Part shown: one piece after another, positions 1 through 18,500 of the stretch
Position numbering within the stretch: the first letter of the stretch is position 1
Layout of the letters: each line of letters begins with the position of its first letter
NCBI RefSeq assembly: GCF_001949145.1
Contig: NW_019091374.1
Location: forward strand, 1,807,181 to 1,871,180
Source: Acanthaster planci
Lineage: Eukaryota > Echinodermata > Asteroidea > Valvatida > Acanthasteridae
Direction of reading: 5' to 3'
Length of the DNA stretch: 64,000 nt
Notes under the pieces: model-generated
What the model was told of the DNA's origin: nothing
The model's database searches: none
The model's input: only the letters and a program-made list of their open reading frames with translations
Program-made: the position numbers and the translations under genes

Positions 1-104
1 TGATGTTGGTTCATGCGGTAAGGAGATCTTAGATTGAACGATTGATCTCATGACGGTATTTTTTCCTCTTTAACTAGTAAACTTTGGAACAAGTGTTAAA
101 TTGA

Positions 105-4534
<4,430 letters not shown>

Positions 4535-7500
4535 GGGGGCACGTCCATCGTCTGGTCTCTTCCAAAGGCTAGATCACTTGTTAGACATTGTCAAGCTTGT
4601 TGGGCGTTAACCAGGTTGGAGCCTGCAGGTTTTCAGCAGGTGGTTTTGAGACAGTGGAGGTTGTTTTTGTGTGTACAGTTATCAGTTCTGTTTATGCGGA
4701 TGTGCTATTGTTATCGTGATTGCATTTGGCAACTTTGGATGCATTTGGAGACGTTTTACCGACAGCAGGGCCAAACATGTATTGTGGAGTTTCTAAGTGA
4801 CCACAGAGGGAGTCGTCGTATTGTGAATTGCAATTTGCATCAAGTTCTATAAGATGTAACTTTTAGAGCTCAGTAGTGGATACTTCTACCACTTTGTTTT
4901 TTATGCATTCCTTGCCAAAGTTTTTGCAAGAAGCCAATTTATCTGCCACAGGAGTGCAGAGAAACAGCGAATGGCAGCGTGCTTCACCCATTGCAGCTTT
5001 GTTACAGAAAAGGTTCAGTTTCTATTTTTCATCTTAGTTTGAGTCGTATCCACCCAACTTCCCAGTTCCGAAACTTCACCTACGTCTGTATCACTCAAGG
5101 AATTCCGTGTGGACATTAAATACTGCTGATTTCAGCTTTGACCGAGAAGCAGGTGGGCTTTCTGGTACCTGAGAAGTCAAGTTATAGTTCAGTCGATTTG
5201 GCAAGCTCCAACTGGCTTCGAATTGAGAGAATAACTACCAGCATTTTGTGCCATGGAATATCAGCTTGAAAAAAAGCGGATTTGTAAATAGCACGGTCGG
5301 GTTGTGATCTCTGAAATGCACAGCTCGGAAGTAGATTTATGTTGCTGTGTATCGTCGGTCCAGTTTTATGAATTGCTGAGGTTGAAGGCTCACTGATAAG
5401 AAAGAAATGTTTGCAGGTAGTTAGGGTGGGAATTTACGTTAATTTGAAAAATGTTTAGAAAACTTTCCCAGACAGTTTAACGTTTAGCCAACCCTTTACA
5501 TAGGCTGCTGCCTACCTCGGTGTTTTCATATATGCTTAATTATATGGTTTAACAATGTACATGGCCCAACAAATGTAAAAATGTAGATTGTTTTAGAATC
5601 CACTTTTTTCTCAAAAAGTGCCTGGATGCCGAAGGGGAAAAAACCCCAGTATGTTACAGGTATCGTTCACACCAAAAATGAACACCAGATTTCATCTATC
5701 AAAACGTCAAACTTCTAAAAGGTATGGTTCCGTTTAAAACCTGTTGGGAAAATCTGTAAACAGATTTGGAACTTGTTTTGGTTTAAACGTGTAAACATCC
5801 CACCCTCAGCAGACAGCAACGGGGTATTTCCTGTGGCTACAAAATCATGAGGACTTTCCTCGTCCTGCTTTAAAAAGGACTCTCATTCCATGAAATCGAA
5901 CCCAATTCAACCGTTCTTTGTAGCCCAGTACCGATAGTACAGCTGCAAAATACACTTGAGTGTGCTCAAAGTTGCACCATAATTTGGAGAAGGTTTTCCG
6001 AACAAACTCAAGCCAAATGCCATCCACTTTCCATTAGTGCTGTTTTTGCCACATCTAAAAAATGGCCAGTAAGTAGTAGCTGTCCTGACATATTTTGTAG
6101 CTTATCGGGCAGTTTTGTCATTTCCTTTGGAGAGGGTTTTTGCAAAAAAAAAATTTTTCAAACTGAGCAGTGAAAAACGCTACACAATTTCTATACAAGT
6201 TCTCAGCCATTTTTTTTTCATTGAATCAGTTTCTTTGAATTCACGAATCTGCGTTTGTGTAAACTTTGGAGAAATTAGGTTTGGTTTGAGTCTAAATTTG
6301 ATTGTAAACGACTTATAGATAAACTGAATGTGAGATTAGATTTGAAACTGAATAGTTATCCAGTAGATTTGACCTTTGACTCTTCCATCATCTTGTCAGG
6401 GAGGGAGTAACTCTGAACTGGAGCCATTGTGTAAATAGACAGATGTACATGTACATTATGTAGGGCACATCATTAGCCTGTCTGAAGCATGGTGGATGTA
6501 ATGGGAGGGCGCTTCTTCAAGTGGGAAAATTTGGAGTCAACAGAAAAGGTTTTACCCCAACAAATGGCACCCTCCTATTCTGTGATACCTCAAATAGGCT
6601 GTTACACTTTGCATGTAAATTGTTCAGATATGTAAAAAGTGTACCATAAAAAATTGCTAATTTTATATAAAGCCGTCTAGAAAAAAACAGGTAGGTATGT
6701 TGTAGAAATTGGGCAAATGATCTATGGGTAGAATCTTGTTAAAAAATCGGGGGATTTTTTTTCTCGTCTGCATGGGGAAGCCCATTTCAAAAACTGTATC
6801 TGCTGTTCAACTTTGGCGATGGCCTGCGGGGGGTCAAGCGCCCTCGGGGGGAATTCCGGCAGAAGTTTTCCCAGGCGGCAGGCAGCTGGGTTCTGCGTGT
6901 GCAATGTCTTGATTCCTCTGTCTTGCCTTGCTATTTTGAAACAGAGGTTTCAGGAAAGCAAAAATACGTAGAAGTTGCTTAGAGAGACAATCAACAATGC
7001 AGTGCCCCTTTCTTCAAAAGGAAGAATTGGCAAAATAGTACATTTAGTGAAATTGGAAGTATGTGTATCTTTGCAAATGTTGCTATTCTTTTTTCGGGGG
7101 GGGGAGGTTTGTCTGTGCCAAAACGAGTGATAAATGAAATTCAAGAGGGAAGTCTCTATTCCACATGTCAAAAATTTTTGCAGCGTTTCCATGCAATCTT
7201 TTCGGCTAATGGGCTTTACTGTCCGGAAATATTTTCGGCTAATGGGCTTTACTGTCCAAAAATATGTGAAAGTCAGGGTACCAGTCACAACAATTTTTGT
7301 AAGTTGTAGTGTGCTATGACTGGTTTCTCTGCAGGTGTATACCAGGCAAAGGCCGTTGCTAATCCTGTTTTTTGGTGGGCATACTGAAAATTCATTTTGA
7401 AAAAAAATTGGAAAGGAAACTTGTGAGAATGTCCAGCCTGGTGATTCATGTTTGTGATTCTTTCCAACAGGTGGGTATTGGATCTTGTAAAATAGTGCTG

Positions 7501-9743
7501 GAGTCAAGTACATTTGTGACCCCCCCCTTCCTTGAAAATGAGTCACAAGGGCCATTTGTTTTCAGTAATTTCACTTAAGGTTGCATTTGGAAAGCAAGCC
7601 AAGCTTTTTGGATGGCATCCGGATGAAAATGGACATTGTGGAGCTGAAAAATTTAAGGGTTCCCATCGATTTCCATGGAGCAAGATCATTTTCAGGGCCT
7701 GTAACTCAAAAGTGGCTCTCATGTCTCATTTCTGTGCGTGTGAGCTCGGTTGCAGAAAAAGAGTACTCAGTTACAAGTATTTGTACTACAGCACTATTAC
7801 TCGCGAGTGTGACTGTGAAAAATTGAGAAGTGCTGCTGCTGTTGATTTTTTAGCTCGCTAGAAAGAAACATGGCAAGGTAATCTCTAGATATCGACATGG
7901 GCTTAAAACAGTGGCATGGTTATGGATCATTACAGCTTTGACATTTATGACACGTCAAATTCCACTGTGTGCCTGCTTGTAGGAAAAGCAAAGATTGTTT
8001 GCAAAATTGTTAAAGAAATGTATCAGCCAAAACAATGCAAGAATGTACAAATGAAGTCTCTCTGGATCTTTTTGGGTAGTTTAGTGAAATTTTTATCACC
8101 GTGGAAACAGTAATGTGAATATAAAAAAATTGTGCATATAGGAAATGTGAATAATGTGTAGTCAGATATTCTTATGTGTCTGATTTGTCTGAATTGGAAT
8201 TGTGAATTATAAAGGGAAGTGTGAGTCCCGCTATCTTGATTTCAGAGGAGGCCTCAAAGTGATTAAAAAACCCTTCCTGTTGAAAGAAAATGATCTGGGA
8301 ATCATTGTTGAAATGACCTGGGAATTCTTTGCACATTGGCGTATGGGTCGCAGCCAGACCCGGAAAGCTTGACCTCAGGTTGTCATGAAGATCTGCATGG
8401 CTTAAAAAGTTATACATTGTCATTACATAAGACTGAATTTTGGTTGTTAGATTTTGTCAGACCCAGTGACACAGCTCAAGCTGGTGGTATGACCCAATGC
8501 TGACCTTTAACCTTTAGCAGGAGTAGTCTCTTCCTCAAGTCACTGCTTTTGTTAATAATAGCCACTTAGCATATTGCATGATAGAAGCTTAATAAGTGAA
8601 AGTATATACAGTGTATGTTGTCATTATGTTATGTATTGTATGATTCTTATGTGATTTGTAGAAGACAGTGTAATTTATTTTTGAGTTGAACAAGAACACA
8701 AAAGTCAATCTGCACAAGTGCCCATATTCTGGCTCTAAGCCAATCAATAAATCACACATTTTATAGTTTTAATGAAGTGATTATACACGGTGGATTTGTA
8801 ATCTTGAGGATGTGCACTTTTTTAAAAAGGGGAGTCATTTAATATTTAGATGCCGGAGAGCTTTCTCCAGTTACCATCTTAATGCCATAGCCAGTATGAA
8901 AAAGATTGAACAAATATTGCTAAGTTGAATTTCTTTGGGGAAAATATAATTGATTGCAAAATGATACCCAATCTCTCACTTTTTCTTCAGAGAAATGCTC
9001 CTGTTGGATTGCAAGTGCTTAGTAGCCTCAATTAAGATGGCATGTGCAGGTGTAAGCAGGTGCATAAACAAGCCCACATTTAGAGGCTGGGGATAAGAAT
9101 AACACATGTGTCTATGAGAAGTGGCTGGAGTGGCTAAGGCTGTGGCTTTCCATAAGCCTGCTTGTTGTTTTCAGCCACAGCAAAAACAATAGCTGGGACC
9201 CAATTTCTTGAAGCAGCTTCAAATATTTATGAGGTTTCACTGGGTTTGGGGGACACCTCAGGGTTAAACCTTGAGGTTACTGCCTGTGTAATTTGTCATT
9301 CTCCCCATATCAAATCTGTGGCAAGCACAAGTCAGCAGAGTACCAGTCACTCACACCGTTCATCATATGACATTTCAGCTGGTAACCAATAGCTTAGGAA
9401 GTGTATTTGCTCCTTTTTTTGTCAGAGAGACAGACTCTTATTACTCACATCTTTGCAACAGTGACAGCTGGCAGCGTCCCTACTGCTCCCCCAAACTTCA
9501 CAAATTTCTCAAAATTTTATCTTGGCTGTTGCATTACACGCTGTTCCTTTTTGAAATTCAATGTTTGGATCCATATGTAGATGTCCTTTCATTTCTAGTT
9601 CTACCATTTTTCTGAAGGCTTCAATAGCTGTACTTCTATAATGTCATTTGTATGTGGACATGGAGTTTGTTTAGGTCAATGTTTACATGTATAGCATATT
9701 TGTCATACCCTTAAAATGTGTACAGAGTGCCATTTGTAATAAA
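4535..9743 (+). other. Non-coding stretch, probable PI4KB 3' UTR and downstream sequence
   Basis: No conserved exon is recognisable on either strand. The open frames here are short and have untypical composition. An AATAAA at 9738-9743 is a possible poly(A) signal for the upstream kinase gene, and earlier candidates exist, for example in the AATAAATC around 8746. How far the UTR extends is an inference. It contains one short tandem duplication at 7199-7257. Confidence 0.4.
7199..7257. repeat. Two-copy tandem duplication, 33-bp period
   Basis: A 26-bp core beginning TTTTCGGCTAATGGGC occurs identically at 7199-7224 and 7232-7257. Both copies are followed by a similar A/T-rich linker. The exact identity suggests a recent local duplication. 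Confidence 0.85.
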
Positions 9744-12700
9744 ACGAACAGCAAATATGAACAGAAATGCCTGAAAACAATATGTTTTCCTTTACTTTTG
9801 ACATATGATTTCCCCCTCAACCCATGAATTCTCCTTCATGCATTGCTAGGAAGGGACCTTCAGCTGTACCCACGTATGTCAAATTCAGAGTTTTTGTGGG
9901 GCTCTGCAAGTAGCCGACATGTCTAGTATTTTGAGTTAGGTTTTTTGGGGTAATACCCACATTCACCTTGATCTTTAACCTGTAGCGCCCTTGAGGTTAA
10001 TTGGTCAGGGTGTAAGCTATCAACACAACACAAACATAGGCAAAAACACGATAAACTATGATTTAGGGTGCTTTATTGATCACTTACAGAGTGCAGCAAG
10101 TTACATTCACAACCTTGTATACTATTTCTGCAAGCATGTACATATTAATGTGTAAAGTTCCACAATGCAGAATAAAATTACATTTCAAATGTTCAGAGAG
10201 ACCTTGCAACAGGTTTTTAACGTCCGCTGGTATTTTCTAAAATTCTGTTTGGAGCAACCATGATGACACGATTACATACATGCGTAGGTCCATGTACTGA
10301 TGTATTAAATTTGTAAACAGAATTCTTCATGGTATTTTATTTAGAATTGTCTGTCACCAGCTTGGTGAGTACCTATCAGACCCAATGCATACACGGATGT
10401 CATTACTTAGCTTCTATATTTAATTAACTGCAAAATACAGATGCTATCATAATGACAGAGAGCTTGTAATGAGCAAAATAAAGTGGTATCTGCGACTTGT
10501 GGTGCATGTGACTGAAGCACGCAGTTGTGGGACATTTACTTTGACCACACATCATTTATGCTATCCAAATACCAGTATTTCCAGTACACTTTGCACAAGG
10601 TGTGAAAATGTGATGTAATTCTTGCTCTGTGTCTAATTGCTGTGCAACTGAGTAAGTTTTCTCAACATACTGAGTACGTAGATATTTATGAAATCAAAAC
10701 TTTTGTATCCTAGAGAAGCAACCACACAAAGCGAGATGTATTCCGAAAATTGGAAACCACGGCTAGCACACTGCAAACTGCAAGGAGACATTTTTTCTTT
10801 CAGCTAATTGAAAAACCCAAAGCCTACATATGAGTGTCCTGTCACTTTAACAGCCTCCAAATAATGTATTTTAAATCTTAAAGGTCACTTGACCCGCCGC
10901 AGTATTGAAGGGCATTAACGTTTTGGCATGCCATAACTTCTTTGCATTCTTATTTGGACTAACTTGGATTGAAAAGTGACACAGGTCGATGTGCATGCCC
11001 ATGACACACATGCATGGAATGCAAAGATAAACGGAATCGGTCTCAAAATTTAGCCAAAGCAATGCTCATGAAGAGGAAATGGATAAGAGGTGACATCAGT
11101 TCACTTATCAGGAATGGTTGATAACATTTATACTCATGCTATACAAGGCTACATGATAATCACATTAGGAAGAAACTCGGTAACGGTGAACATATTCTGC
11201 TGGACATTTGGGTTTTTTTTTCTGAACCTCAGCAGAAACTACGACTAATATTTCCTGAATGATCATGAGCTCACACTGGTCCACACATAATTGTTGTCAA
11301 TTCATCAATGTCATTATGTCCCATTCTGTGGGAATGTTTCATTAAATAAGTTTATTTTCAGCTAATTGTTAAAAGTTTATGCAGTACTTTTACTTCAAAT
11401 AAAATAGGGCACTAAAAATAAATAAATACTTATTCCAGAATGTTACGTGATAAAACCATTCATGATAAAAGTCTTCTTTTCTGAATTAAACATGTCTCTC
11501 TTTGGCACTGTTGAATGACAAAAATAAGTGAACACTGAACAGGTTTTGCTGGTATTTATCTCAAATGAAAAATTGTTACAAGTATCATGATGAACTAAGA
11601 AACGGATTGGAGCAGGATTTGACCCTGAAATCTGTAGCATAAGAAATTCGGACAGTGTTGTGCCAACTGTCAATGTTCATGTTAGAATCGGAATAAACAT
11701 ATTTGGGGTTATTGAAACTGAAGGAGTGAAAGACTCCATTTATTTGAATTTACATTCGGTAGTACTTCTCCTTTTGACGGACAATTTTTAAGCTCAAGAA
11801 ATAGATATGAAAATAACAGTCAAGAATGTTAAGCATACATCAATTCTCAAAACCTGTGTTGGAAAAATTTGGATGAATGTCTAGGTACATAATTCACACA
11901 ACAAAACGGGCGGGCATAAACTAAACTGGCAAGAGGTTTGAGATGGAAAGAAATATTTAAAAAATACTTAAAAGAGGCAAGTTTTCCAAGTATCAGATGT
12001 TACGCAAACAATGGTACATCATATGTAGTTGAAAGTAAAACGCTGAACACTGGCGTTGTACATACATGTACAGTGATTGACCGTGCTCGTAAATGCTCTG
12101 GACTTGGCAATGGGTCATTAAAAAGTTCCGCAGCAAAAGACATGATCCACAAAACCGCCAGTGATTTTCAAAAAGGCGACTGGAGAGGTTCCTTGCAATG
12201 CAGCAAAGCCAACAGGCGATTAACTTGGGGAGTGATCTTTGTTTTGAATTCACAGTCAACTTCCAATGGAAAGCATTCTGAAATTTCTCAGTGTTCTGAA
12301 GTTCATTGTTCATGGTGTCCGTCGTGCCACGCTTGTCAACAGGCATGCGTTCTGAGTCTTCCGCCTCAAAACTCACACATGCAAGAATGTGTAAAATCGT
12401 AGAAAAACTGATGTCTTGCTGCTTGTCGGCTGTCACATAAAAACACATTTGACAATGTCTATGGCTTGGAACAAATTTTACGGCTGCGGCTGACAATAAT
12501 GCACAGACCTGTAGAAGCCAATGAGTATCGGCTGCATCTATCATGTCTATTCCCCATAGACAAGTGCTCATTCTCGACCACAGCCACCGACACAAATGGA
12601 CCAAGTTTTTAAACCGTCTCTGCACTGCTGCTAAAACAAATTTGCTTCTGAAAACAGCAGCCTGTCTGCATTGCAAGTTGACCAAATTAGGTCCAGTTAT

Positions 12701-15525
12701 ACACTGTAAAGTCGGAAGTGAAGGCATGCATGTACAACTCTTTGCATTTTACCACAGGTAAAATCCACACACAAAGATATCTTAGACTATTAACACATAA
12801 ATAAACGCAGATCGCCAAATTTCACACTACATGTACAAGCATTTAAAAGAGACAACGCTGGTAAATATACAGAAAACTCTGAGTACTTGGTACACGTCAG
12901 CGTCACAATACTAAAATAGCTGCACAAACAAATGTCTAATCCATACATCAATGCGAAAGGCAACACAAAGCACATAACTCCCTGGGGGTAACGTATTTAT
13001 ACTGCCAAAACTTGACCTGTAAACTTGAGCAACTTACGGAAGTGCAATTTGGCAACTGTACGCCTCCACAGGGCTGTCAGAGAAACACGTTTTCAATACA
13101 CTGAACTGTCATTCGGTGTAACGAGTTGATACGAACTGGAAAACTGATTTGGTTTTCAATGAAGTGCACTTAAAGCACATGAGTTGTAACAGTTGAAAGA
13201 CTGGTGTGCAGTTGCATCATTCCAGCAGTCAATTTATCGAAACTTGGCACGACTTTGCATCATGAATCAGCATGGTAGGAATCAGCCTGTCAGCTGCACA
13301 GTGTACTTACAGCGACTTCCTGAAAAGTTGCTAAGGTGTGCAATGATTTAATTCTGTTAAATATCTTAGGTAAGGACAATAACACCTTTAATAACGCTGC
13401 TCCTTTTCAATATGAGGCTGTCTTGCACATGTACCTACACGTAGCTCTGCCCGCTATTTCAAAATTTTTGGTCTTATCTTGATCATGAAGCATTACGGAA
13501 CATGGTACGTTTGTTTGGTGCAACTTATGCTACCTAAATGAGTGCAAAAGTCATGCCACTACCAATTAACTGCAAACTTATGCAGTGTTTAACTTTCATG
13601 AAGCCCAATTTGCATAATAAAATATAGCATACCTTTAACTTCAGTTACACCATAGTGTAAGTTTCATTAAATTGGCTCCAATAATCTGCCCACTCCCCAA
13701 CTCACCCCCCAAATAATACCTCACAAGTACTGATATTGTTTGTTTTTTTTAAGAAATGTTTTGGTCACTGTTTAGCCTGAGCAACCGGTATTTTTTCTAC
13801 ACATGCACCTGCTGGTTGTAGGCTGGCTCCAAAATTGGGGCACTGACTCAAAATCTTTAATGAGCTTGTTCAATTTTGGTTTTGGTTTCATGGCAAATGT
13901 TCAAATTGTTTGTTCATTTTCTTTTTGGTTTAATACCCAAGAATCCCCTGGAAAAAAAAAACCGAACGTGCAGAGTGCTAATGAGGGGTGTAATGATAAC
14001 TGGATTCTTGTTTTAGTTGCCAAACAACAAATAAAACATTCACTGTATTGTGTACATATATATAGATGTAAATAATTTGCCTTTGATATGCTTTCAAAAA
14101 AAGGAAACATTTCATATTAAAAATAAAAGTCCAGACCCTAGACAATGCTAGAACCCTATTTTGACTAAGCAAAATGCTCAATATTTGAGTCAGAATTTCT
14201 GTCTGATATGTGCTTGAATATCTGAGTAATTACCTTTGGCTAAAGTAATAGAGATAAAATTCTGGTGCTTATATTAATTACTAGGGTAAAGTGTTCAAAC
14301 TATTGAACATGGAAAAACTGTTTACTTCTGTGCACTACGTGTACATGTAAATTACCTCGTGAATAATAACTTGGTTTGATGCAATAACATTAACCATAGT
14401 AATTTTCATAATTCCATTTTTTTTTGGTATAGATGTGAATGAAATGTTTGGCATGAAACATTTAATGTGAATATTTGTTGGTTCCATCGCAATAAAAATA
14501 CTGCTGGTTCCAAGACCAATGATTTCCCGCTTCAGAGAAAAACAAAGATTCAAGGGTCGAGTTCGGGCATATGTTCTTGACACAGGTTTCTTGTTCTCGC
14601 GCTCGAAATGCGGGAACAGGACCCAAGAACATTGTTCTTGGAACAGGATCACACACCACCTCCTCATCAGGGTTTTACAGGAACACAAAGAAATACTCGT
14701 GGGGTTTTAATTTTTGAACAGCCGCAAAAAATAGCGAGATGGCTTACAAAGATGAAGACAACAGGAAGTTATGCAAAAATACTATCAATAAGTTTCCGTA
14801 AGTCAGAAATGAATGTTTCTTTTTAAACAGAGTAGAAATCAGCCCAGTTATCCGAACATTAATTCTCAAAGAACGTGTATGGGCGCCGCCATAATAATGC
14901 ATGTTGCTAACTGCCACTAACTACACCAGCAATAACCTGTTGTACCATCTTGGCATTTGAGCGGCCGACTTACAAACAACATATCGAGCTGTTTGTGAAC
15001 TTATGAGAAAAAGCTGTCTGAACTCGGCCAAGGATTCAAATGTTGGAAACAAAACCTACTCGTACACATGTACACGTATGTTCAGTGCATGTTAGCAAGA
15101 CGGCGCTATACAATATAATGTCGAGAAATTATCCCTTTGATTTGCATCTTATCTTATGCGCTTTCTCATCTTCGGCACTGGGAGATGGTTTGTGCTAGCT
15201 GACAAATTTTAGTGAGTCAAAAACTGACAAAATGTTTTCAAATAAAAGCAAAAGCTTGATGGAATATTTTACATCTGGAAAGAATTTTACAACCAGTTTG
15301 AGAACCAGATGATGAAGCTTGAAACTTCTTTTTCACATATTACAAAAATGGACAAAATCTGATAAAAAAAAACCACAAATGGCTATGCAAATCTCTGAAA
15401 TGGAAAACCAGCAGCTCTCAGACTGTGTACACAAAATGATGAGTTTTGAGAAGTCGAGTTTTAAAGGTTACTCGTGCTACCTTTCGGGTTTGAGTTGTGT
15501 TCTCGGCAGTGAGTTCCAGCCCGCT
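9744..15525 (-). other. Non-coding stretch, probable 3' UTR of the MS4A-like gene plus intergenic DNA
   Basis: No recognisable protein domain is seen. On the minus strand an AATAAA (plus-strand TTTATT 10072-10077) lies only about 330 bp from the plus-strand AATAAA at 9738. This is compatible with two convergent transcripts ending close together. A 244-codon minus-strand frame at 11993-12727 is open, but its Cys/His/Trp-rich composition looks non-coding. Confidence 0.35.
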
Positions 15526-18500
15526 TTAAGACTGTGGAATAGGCATCTTGTCTTCACAGCTGTAGGGAGGGGGCGCATGCATGGCGGGGGCAGTCCCGGA
15601 TGTCTGAGGGGCCATGTGGAAACCCTGGTTGTTGTACGCTTGTGGAGGAGCCCCAGGCTGACTAGGTGGCTGAATGTAGCCTGAAACCAAAGATTTAAAA
15701 AAACAAAAACAAAAACAAAACACAAAAACTGTATTTATAGGATCTTGAGTTCAGAGCAATGGCTGAGTTCACAAGGCAAAACCACGCTAAATTAAGAATT
15801 CTGGACACACCAACCACTGAGCAAGACCAGCACTGTTTTCATGGGAAAACCCGCAGGACTTGCTACTTGTACATTGTTCATAATATTCAAAGTTCACTGC
15901 AAGTGGGACGTCAGCTTACCCACACACTGTGGGCACCAACTATGCAACACGGACAAAGCTGGTTTTTTGTATTGTACGATACAACACCGGTACTGAACTG
16001 CACATAAATACACCATGTGCACTGATGAATTTGTTGGGAAAAAGCAGGTGCAGAAATGAAAAGGGTTTGTCCGGGGATTCGTTTTGATTGATTTTTTTCT
16101 GTGCTCGAGATGGCGAGAGGACTAATGGTTCAACTTGGGAAAATCCCACTGACAAAGGCCACTCAACCTCTTGGGTAATTCCGTGGGTAAAGAGAGACTA
16201 ACATACTGGAAAGGATTTTCACAATGCATCCTGGTCTATGCTACTGGAAGTAGAAAGTCAGATTTACAGATTTAGGGCCTAAAGTCTAGTGCTGTTTCTT
16301 CACCGGAAGCTTTCTTCTTGCACAGAGATTTCTTTTGAAATTTGGACTAAACAAAGATCAGGTTAAGCTTTGTGCTGATATAGTAGCAAACTGACGCCTT
16401 TTTGCAAACTCTTTTTTGGATTAATGTGGTATAAAAGCTCACTTAAGTTGACAAATAAAAAGTAATCGTCCATAAAATTTATTGTAAAGATAGGGCACTG
16501 GCATTTGTTAATGTTGGTTTATTTTCCAACCTCACTGCCTACATTACAGTGCCCAACACAAATGCCTTCTGTGAAAAAGATAAAAAAGGGGAACCAAGTA
16601 TGACATTTGCCCTCTCAGTAGATGCCCCTTGGGCAATCACAGCGTCGTTGGCTAGGCTTGGGTCACTAGTGCACATTGGTGGCGCTTTGCCTTTGCCGTG
16701 ATTCAGCTTTTTGCTTTTTGTGTCTGAAACTTCTAGCTGCAACTGGCAAGCGACCACTTCTCATTAGCAAGCATTTTTACTGCCAGGAGCAAGAAAACAT
16801 TTCCAGAATGCGCAGCAGTATTTTTTTCAGGCTGGCGTGTGGCTTACCCTGTTGTGGGGCCATGCCTTGGCCGTATGGCTGAGGGTTGGTCATGATGGTC
16901 ACGTTGCCACTGTTTGGAACATAGTGATGCACCTGCACATAGTAATTGTAGGTTAATTGCAGTGCCAAATTTTCAGGTTGTAATAAATTAAAAAACTACC
17001 TTAGACAAGATTTGAGAAATGTTCCTGGTAGAACTTTGTGTTATACATGTAATCACACTCCAGTCTAGGATTTCATCTCCCAAAAACTAAAAGTGAGGTG
17101 TGGAACTCCAAATAGTCTGGCAACAACCCATAAATGTACACTGAATATGACTGATTCAGTGAACATGACAGAAAATGGCCTCCCTGTCAATAAGGTCTAT
17201 TCCCTCAGTAAGGAGGACTTGGGAAGGTTCCAAGCAAGACTGAACCACTGCACCCCAGAGTCCCGAGTACTTGTACTCACCACAGTCTGCTGGGTAGCAA
17301 CGGTCCCAGATCCACAGCCACTACGGCAACAGATGGCTGAAGCCACAATGGCCACAATCAGCTCAATCAAAGCCACAAGACCGCCGATGCTGTCCACAGC
17401 AATACAGCCACCCTAATCACAGACACACAAACAAAAGAAAGAAAAACAAACACAAGATTTTCACGGGTTGCTCCACCCACAAATCTGACCACTACTTCCC
17501 AGGATAGGAATGAGAAACCTCAATTTAACTTTTGAATATGTGCATATTTCTAGTATGTGAATATTCAAATACATGCAAATTTCTACCTGTTTGACCATTT
17601 AAACGTCACTGTAGCTTCAAAAGTTGGAAGACTTTAAGCCAAGAAAGCAACAGCACAAGTACCAGCAATCATGAAAATGCACAAAACTGTACTTTGTACA
17701 AATGCACAACTCCTCTATTACAAACAACTATTGCTGCTAGTAAGCAAACTTTGGACTTTCTGGCAGAAGAAAATAAGAAATATAACTACACTTCTCTTTC
17801 ATTTTATACCGAATGGATGATTCATTTACTTTCTTGTGAAACTAAATGGATGGATGTTGAACTCATGTTATGATACCTTTGCCCTGAGATTTGCTCTAGT
17901 AGTATTGCAAGTGTTTAACTTCTACAGATGCACAACTTGATGAATATGCTATGACTTGAGGACTCTGCACACTCATTCACCAATCATAAACAACACTTGA
18001 CTACATTTCATGCTGAAAGTCTAATTTGAATATATAAATATTCAAATATCATGCATCTTTACCTAACTTTAAATAAGCTTATGTCCTCATTCCGATGTAT
18101 GACTTGACATTGTCAGTGTTAGGGCAAAACCTTGTAACAAGTCAACATTTCCCTGATGCAAAGCCAAACAAATATCACTGATTACTTCTCGTACCCGCTG
18201 TTGTATTGGATTCGATCCAGCCCATTGATCTCAGTAAACTGGGTGGTTGAGTGGCTAAGACGTCTGCACTGGAAAACAAGAACTCCTGGGTTCTAATCTT
18301 ATTGGACCGCAGTGAGAATACTTAACACATACACCCTTGTAAGGAAAAAACCTAACTATAAACTTAACATTTTCCCAAAGCCAAGCCAAATTAATAACAT
18401 TCATATATTCCGATTCAAATAATCAGAACAGTCTGAAGGAAGCTTACGTTGCTCCAGCATTCTTGGTCGTAAAATCCAAAGATGTTGTACTCCCGGTTAC

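Noticed and set aside
6950-7555. 201-codon minus-strand frame
   Set aside because: Composition is not protein-like, it overlaps the short tandem duplication, and no homology or splice context supports it.
9125-9170. tRNA-like GTGGCTGGAGTGGCTAAGG
   Set aside because: It looks like an A box, but no B box or cloverleaf follows within a reasonable distance.
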